The notes under the pieces were generated by a model. That model worked only from the letters and a program-made list of their open reading frames with translations, was not told the DNA's origin and did no database searches. From Rhabdophis nuchalis (Eukaryota > Chordata > Lepidosauria > Squamata > Natricidae): a stretch of 64,000 nucleotides of DNA. A program made the translations under genes and the position numbers. The DNA lies in the NCBI GenBank assembly GCA_039707465.1, contig CM077652.1:39432118-39496117 (forward strand). Direction: 5' to 3'. Position 1 is the stretch's first letter; every line of letters starts with the position of its first letter. Of this stretch, positions 61,401 to 64,000 are shown piece by piece.

Positions 61401-64000
61401 CTCAGTATTGAGGAAAGAACTCAATTTAGCCAGGAACTGCAAATTTGGATCGAGAGCTCAAATTTGAACGAGAAACACAAATTGGATGGTATCTGGGATG
61501 TAGAAGCTGAAAAACAAGTCGATTGGTTGATCTGAGCTTTCCCTGAGAAGTTACAGCCAAGTGTATATCAGAATTGAGGAAAGAATTCAATTTAGCCAAG
61601 AACTGTAAATTTGGATCCAGAGTTCAAATTCGAACGAGAAACACAAATTGGATGCTATGTGGAATGCTAAACCCGAAAAACAAGTCGATTGGTTGATCTG
61701 AGCTTTCCCTGAGAAGTTACAGCCAAGCGTACCTCAGTATTGAGGAAAGAACTCAATTTAGCCAGGAACTGCAAATTTGGATCGAGAGGTCAAATTCGAA
61801 CGAGAAACACAAATTGGATGGTATCTGGGATGTAGAAGCTGAAAAACAAGTCGATTGGTTGATCTGAGCTTTCCCTGAGAAGTTACAGCCGTGTATATCA
61901 GAATTGAGGAAAGAATTCAATTTAGCCAAGAACTGCAAATTTGGATCCAGAGTTCAAATTCGAACGAGAAACACATATTGGATGGTATCTGGGATGCAGA
62001 AGCCAAAAAACAAGTGGATTGGTTGATCTGAGCTTTCCCTGAGAAGTTACAGCCAAGCGTATATCAGAATTGACAAAAGAACTCAGTTTAGCCAGGAACT
62101 GCAAATTTGGATCCAGAGCTCAAATTCGAACGAGAAACACATGTTGGATGCTATCTGGAATGCTAATCCCGAAAAACAAGTCGATCGGTTGATCTGAGCT
62201 TTCCCTGAGAAATTACAGCCAAGCGTATCTCAGTATTGAGGAAAGAACTCAATTCAGCCAGGAACTGCAAATTTGGATCGAGAGCTCAAATTTGAACGAG
62301 AAACACAAATTGGATGGGATCTGGGATGTAGAAGCTGAAAAACAAGTCGATTGGTTGATCTGAGCTTTCCCTGAGAAGTTACAGCCAAGTGTATATCAGA
62401 ATTGAGGAAAGAATTCAATTTAGCCAAGAACTGTAAATTTGGAACCAGAGTTCAAATTCGAACGAGAAACACAAATTGGATGCTATCTGGAATGCTAAAC
62501 CCGAAAAACAAGTCGATTGGTTGATCTGAGCTTTCCCTGAGAAGTTACAGCCAAGCGTACCTCAGTATTGAGGAAAGAACTCAATTTAGCCAGGAACTGC
62601 AAATTTGGATCGAGAGCTCAAATTCGAACGAGAAACACAAATTGGATGGTATCTGGGATGTAGAAGCTGAAAAACAAGTCGATTGGTTGATCTGAGCTTT
62701 CCCTGAGAAGTTACAGCCAAGTGTATATCAGAATTGAGGAAAGAATTCAATTTAGCCAAGAACTGTAAATTTGGATCCAGAGTTCAAATTCGAACGAGAA
62801 ACACAAATTGGATGCTATGTGGAATGCTAAACCCGAAAAACAAGTCGATTGGTTGATCTGAGCTTTCCCTGAGAAGTTACAGCCAAGCGTACCTCAGTAT
62901 TGAGGAAAGAACTCAATTTAGCCAGGAACTGCAAATTTGGATCGAGAGCTCAAATTCGAACGAGAAACACAAATTGGATGGTATCTGGGATGTAGAAGCT
63001 GAAAAACAAGTCGATTGGTTGATCTGAGCTTTCCCTGAGAAGTTACAGCCGTGTATATCAGAATTGAGGAAAGAATTCAATTTAGCCAAGAACTGCAAAT
63101 TTGGATCCAGAGTTCAAATTAGAATGAGAAACACAAATTGGATGCTATCTGGGATGTAGAAGCTGAAAAACAAGTCGATTGGTAGATCTGAGCTTTCCCT
63201 GAGAAGTTACAGCCAAGCGTATATCAGAATTGAGGAAAGAATTCAATTTAGCCAAGAACTGCAAATTTGGATCCAGAGTTCAAATTCGAATGAGAAACAC
63301 AAATTGGATGCTATCTGGAATGCTAAACCCGAAAAACAAGTCGATTGGTTGATCTGAGCTATCCCTGAGAAGTTACAGGCAAGTGTATATCAGAATTGAC
63401 AAAAGAACTCAGTTTAGCCAGGAACTGCAAATTTGGATGCAGAGCTCAAATTCGAATGAGAAACACATATTGGATGGTATCTGGGATGTAGAAGCCGAAA
63501 AACAAGTAGATTGGTTGATCTGAGCTTTCCCTGAGATGTTACAGCCAAGTGTATATCAGAATTGAGGAAAGAATTCAATTTAGCCAAGAACTGTAAATTT
63601 GGATCCAGAGTTCAAATTCGAACGAGAAACACAAATTCGATGCTATCTGGAATGCTAAACCCGAAAAACAAGTCGATTGGTTGAACTGAGCTTTCCCTGA
63701 GAAGTTACAGCCAAGTGTATATCAGAATTGACAAAAGAACTCAGTTTAGCCAGGAACTGCAAATTTGGATCCAGAGCTCAAATTCGAACGAGAAACACAT
63801 ATTGGATGGTATCTGGGATGCAGAAGCCGAAAAACAAGTGGATTGGTTGATCTGAGCTTTCCCTGACAAGTTACAGCCAAGCGTATATCAGAATTGACAA
63901 AAGAACTCAGTTTAGCCAGGAACTGCAAATTTGGATCCAGAGCTCAAATTCGAACGAGAAACACATGTTGGATGCTATCTGGAATGCTAATCCCGAAAAA
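55420..64000 (+). repeat. Satellite B, S2 family and right-hand mosaic part
   Basis: Up to about 57312 this matches 41500-43392 (offset 13,920 bp). Beyond that, shorter offsets appear (2,320 bp for 57762/60082; 1,160 bp for 61753/62913; 1,824 bp for 61922/63746) and S1-like monomers (GGATCCAGAGCTC with GCAGAAGCCG or GCAGAAGCCA and AAGTGGATTGG) mix in from about 61.9 kb. The array runs off the window. Confidence 0.78.

Larger units (their letters stand above)
4697..64000 (+). repeat. Satellite B: 166-bp tandem satellite, ~340 monomers, reaching the window end
   Basis: Starting at AGAATTGA, a monomer runs through AACTCAGTTTAGCCAGGAAC, TGCAAATTTGGATCCAGAGC, TCAAATTCGAACGAGAAACA, CAAATTGGATGGTATCTGGG, ATGCAGAAGCCGAAAAACAA, GTCGATTGGTTGATCTGAGC, TTTCCCTGAGAAGTTACAGC and CAAGCGTATATC. 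The 166-bp spacing is exact over long stretches; shorter variants (164 bp, and 159 bp with a 7-bp deletion) are themselves amplified. All monomers point the same way except three inverted ones. Variable positions define families: GGATCC, GGATGC, GGATCG or GGATCT after AAATTT, and GGGATGCAGAAGCCG versus GGAATGCTAAACCCG versus GGGATGTAGAAGCTG. Length close to nucleosome size, HOR structure and homogeneity are what centromeric satellites look like, but function is inference. The 60-residue minus-strand frame in most monomers is a by-product of the repeat. Confidence 0.97.

Noticed and set aside
4697..64000. A conserved 60-residue open frame on the minus strand in most satellite B monomers (ending SKFAVPG or SKIAVPG), looking like a large peptide gene family.
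   Set aside because: Each frame (183 nt) is longer than the 166-bp monomer and overlaps the next, and 166 is not a multiple of three, so the frame changes with every unit. Variation includes indels that ignore codons, and there is no promoter, signal or domain. It is a by-product of repeat homogeneity.
4697..64000. A CENP-B box in satellite B.
   Set aside because: ATTCGAACGAGAAACAC matches the TTCG and central A of NTTCGNNNNANNCGGGN, but the CGGG part reads AACA in the monomers, and the reverse strand is no better. A functional box is not supported.
4697..64000. A CRISPR array.
   Set aside because: Units are contiguous 166-bp homologous monomers with no unique spacers, and the context is eukaryotic.

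Overview
This is eukaryotic, non-coding, repeat-dominated DNA, most likely from a vertebrate and probably a squamate reptile. The evidence is the decayed LINE of the L2/CR1/Crack group at the left edge, with an F/YADD reverse transcriptase and a 3' tail of the type GC-rich box, then TATAAAT, then (AAAT)n, followed by about 59 kb of 166-bp satellite. No intact protein-coding gene, rRNA, tRNA or CRISPR array was found. The species call is inference from the LINE type; the repeat structure is read directly from the sequence.

Layout. (1) 1-1948: 3' part of an L2-like LINE in + orientation. It holds the reverse transcriptase and C-terminal part of ORF2, broken by at least three frameshifts, then a 3'UTR and an (ATT)n tail. 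(2) 1949-2057: a second copy of the ORF2 C-terminus of the same LINE group, on the minus strand, so the two lie tail to tail. (3) 2058-4696: satellite A, about 29 units of roughly 85-103 bp (mean about 92), each with a GC-richer core and a T-rich linker; its last part repeats as a five-unit block of 467 bp. (4) 4697-64000 (window end, so open-ended): satellite B, 166-bp monomers, roughly 340 of them.

Satellite B has nested higher-order repeats (HORs). From about 4.7 to 26 kb the repeat blocks (periods 1,726, 6,487 and 3,228 bp) carry 13 copies of a ~200-bp LINE 3' tail, four copies of a 47-bp truncated tail at the same monomer position, and three copies of a single inverted monomer. All of these are passengers amplified with the satellite. 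The tail is homologous to the 3'UTR of the LINE at 1-1948. From about 26 to 64 kb there are no inserts, and two monomer families alternate in blocks: S1 (GCAGAAGCCG type: 26-30.2, 36.0-41.4, 53.7-55.4 kb) and S2 (TGTAGAAGCTG type: 30.2-36.0, 41.5-53.7, 55.4-62 kb). Large offsets of 12,092, 5,636 (34 monomers), 13,920, 11,264, 8,616 and 2,648 bp relate near-identical blocks.

Taken together this looks like a (peri)centromeric or other heterochromatic satellite domain with its flank on the left. Nothing here works together as genes. The story is repeat evolution: LINE insertion, inversion, unequal exchange and block amplification. Centromere identity is inference and cannot be shown from sequence alone. 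Period and offset values were derived by matching diagnostic variants by eye, so block edges are good to a few tens of bases at best.
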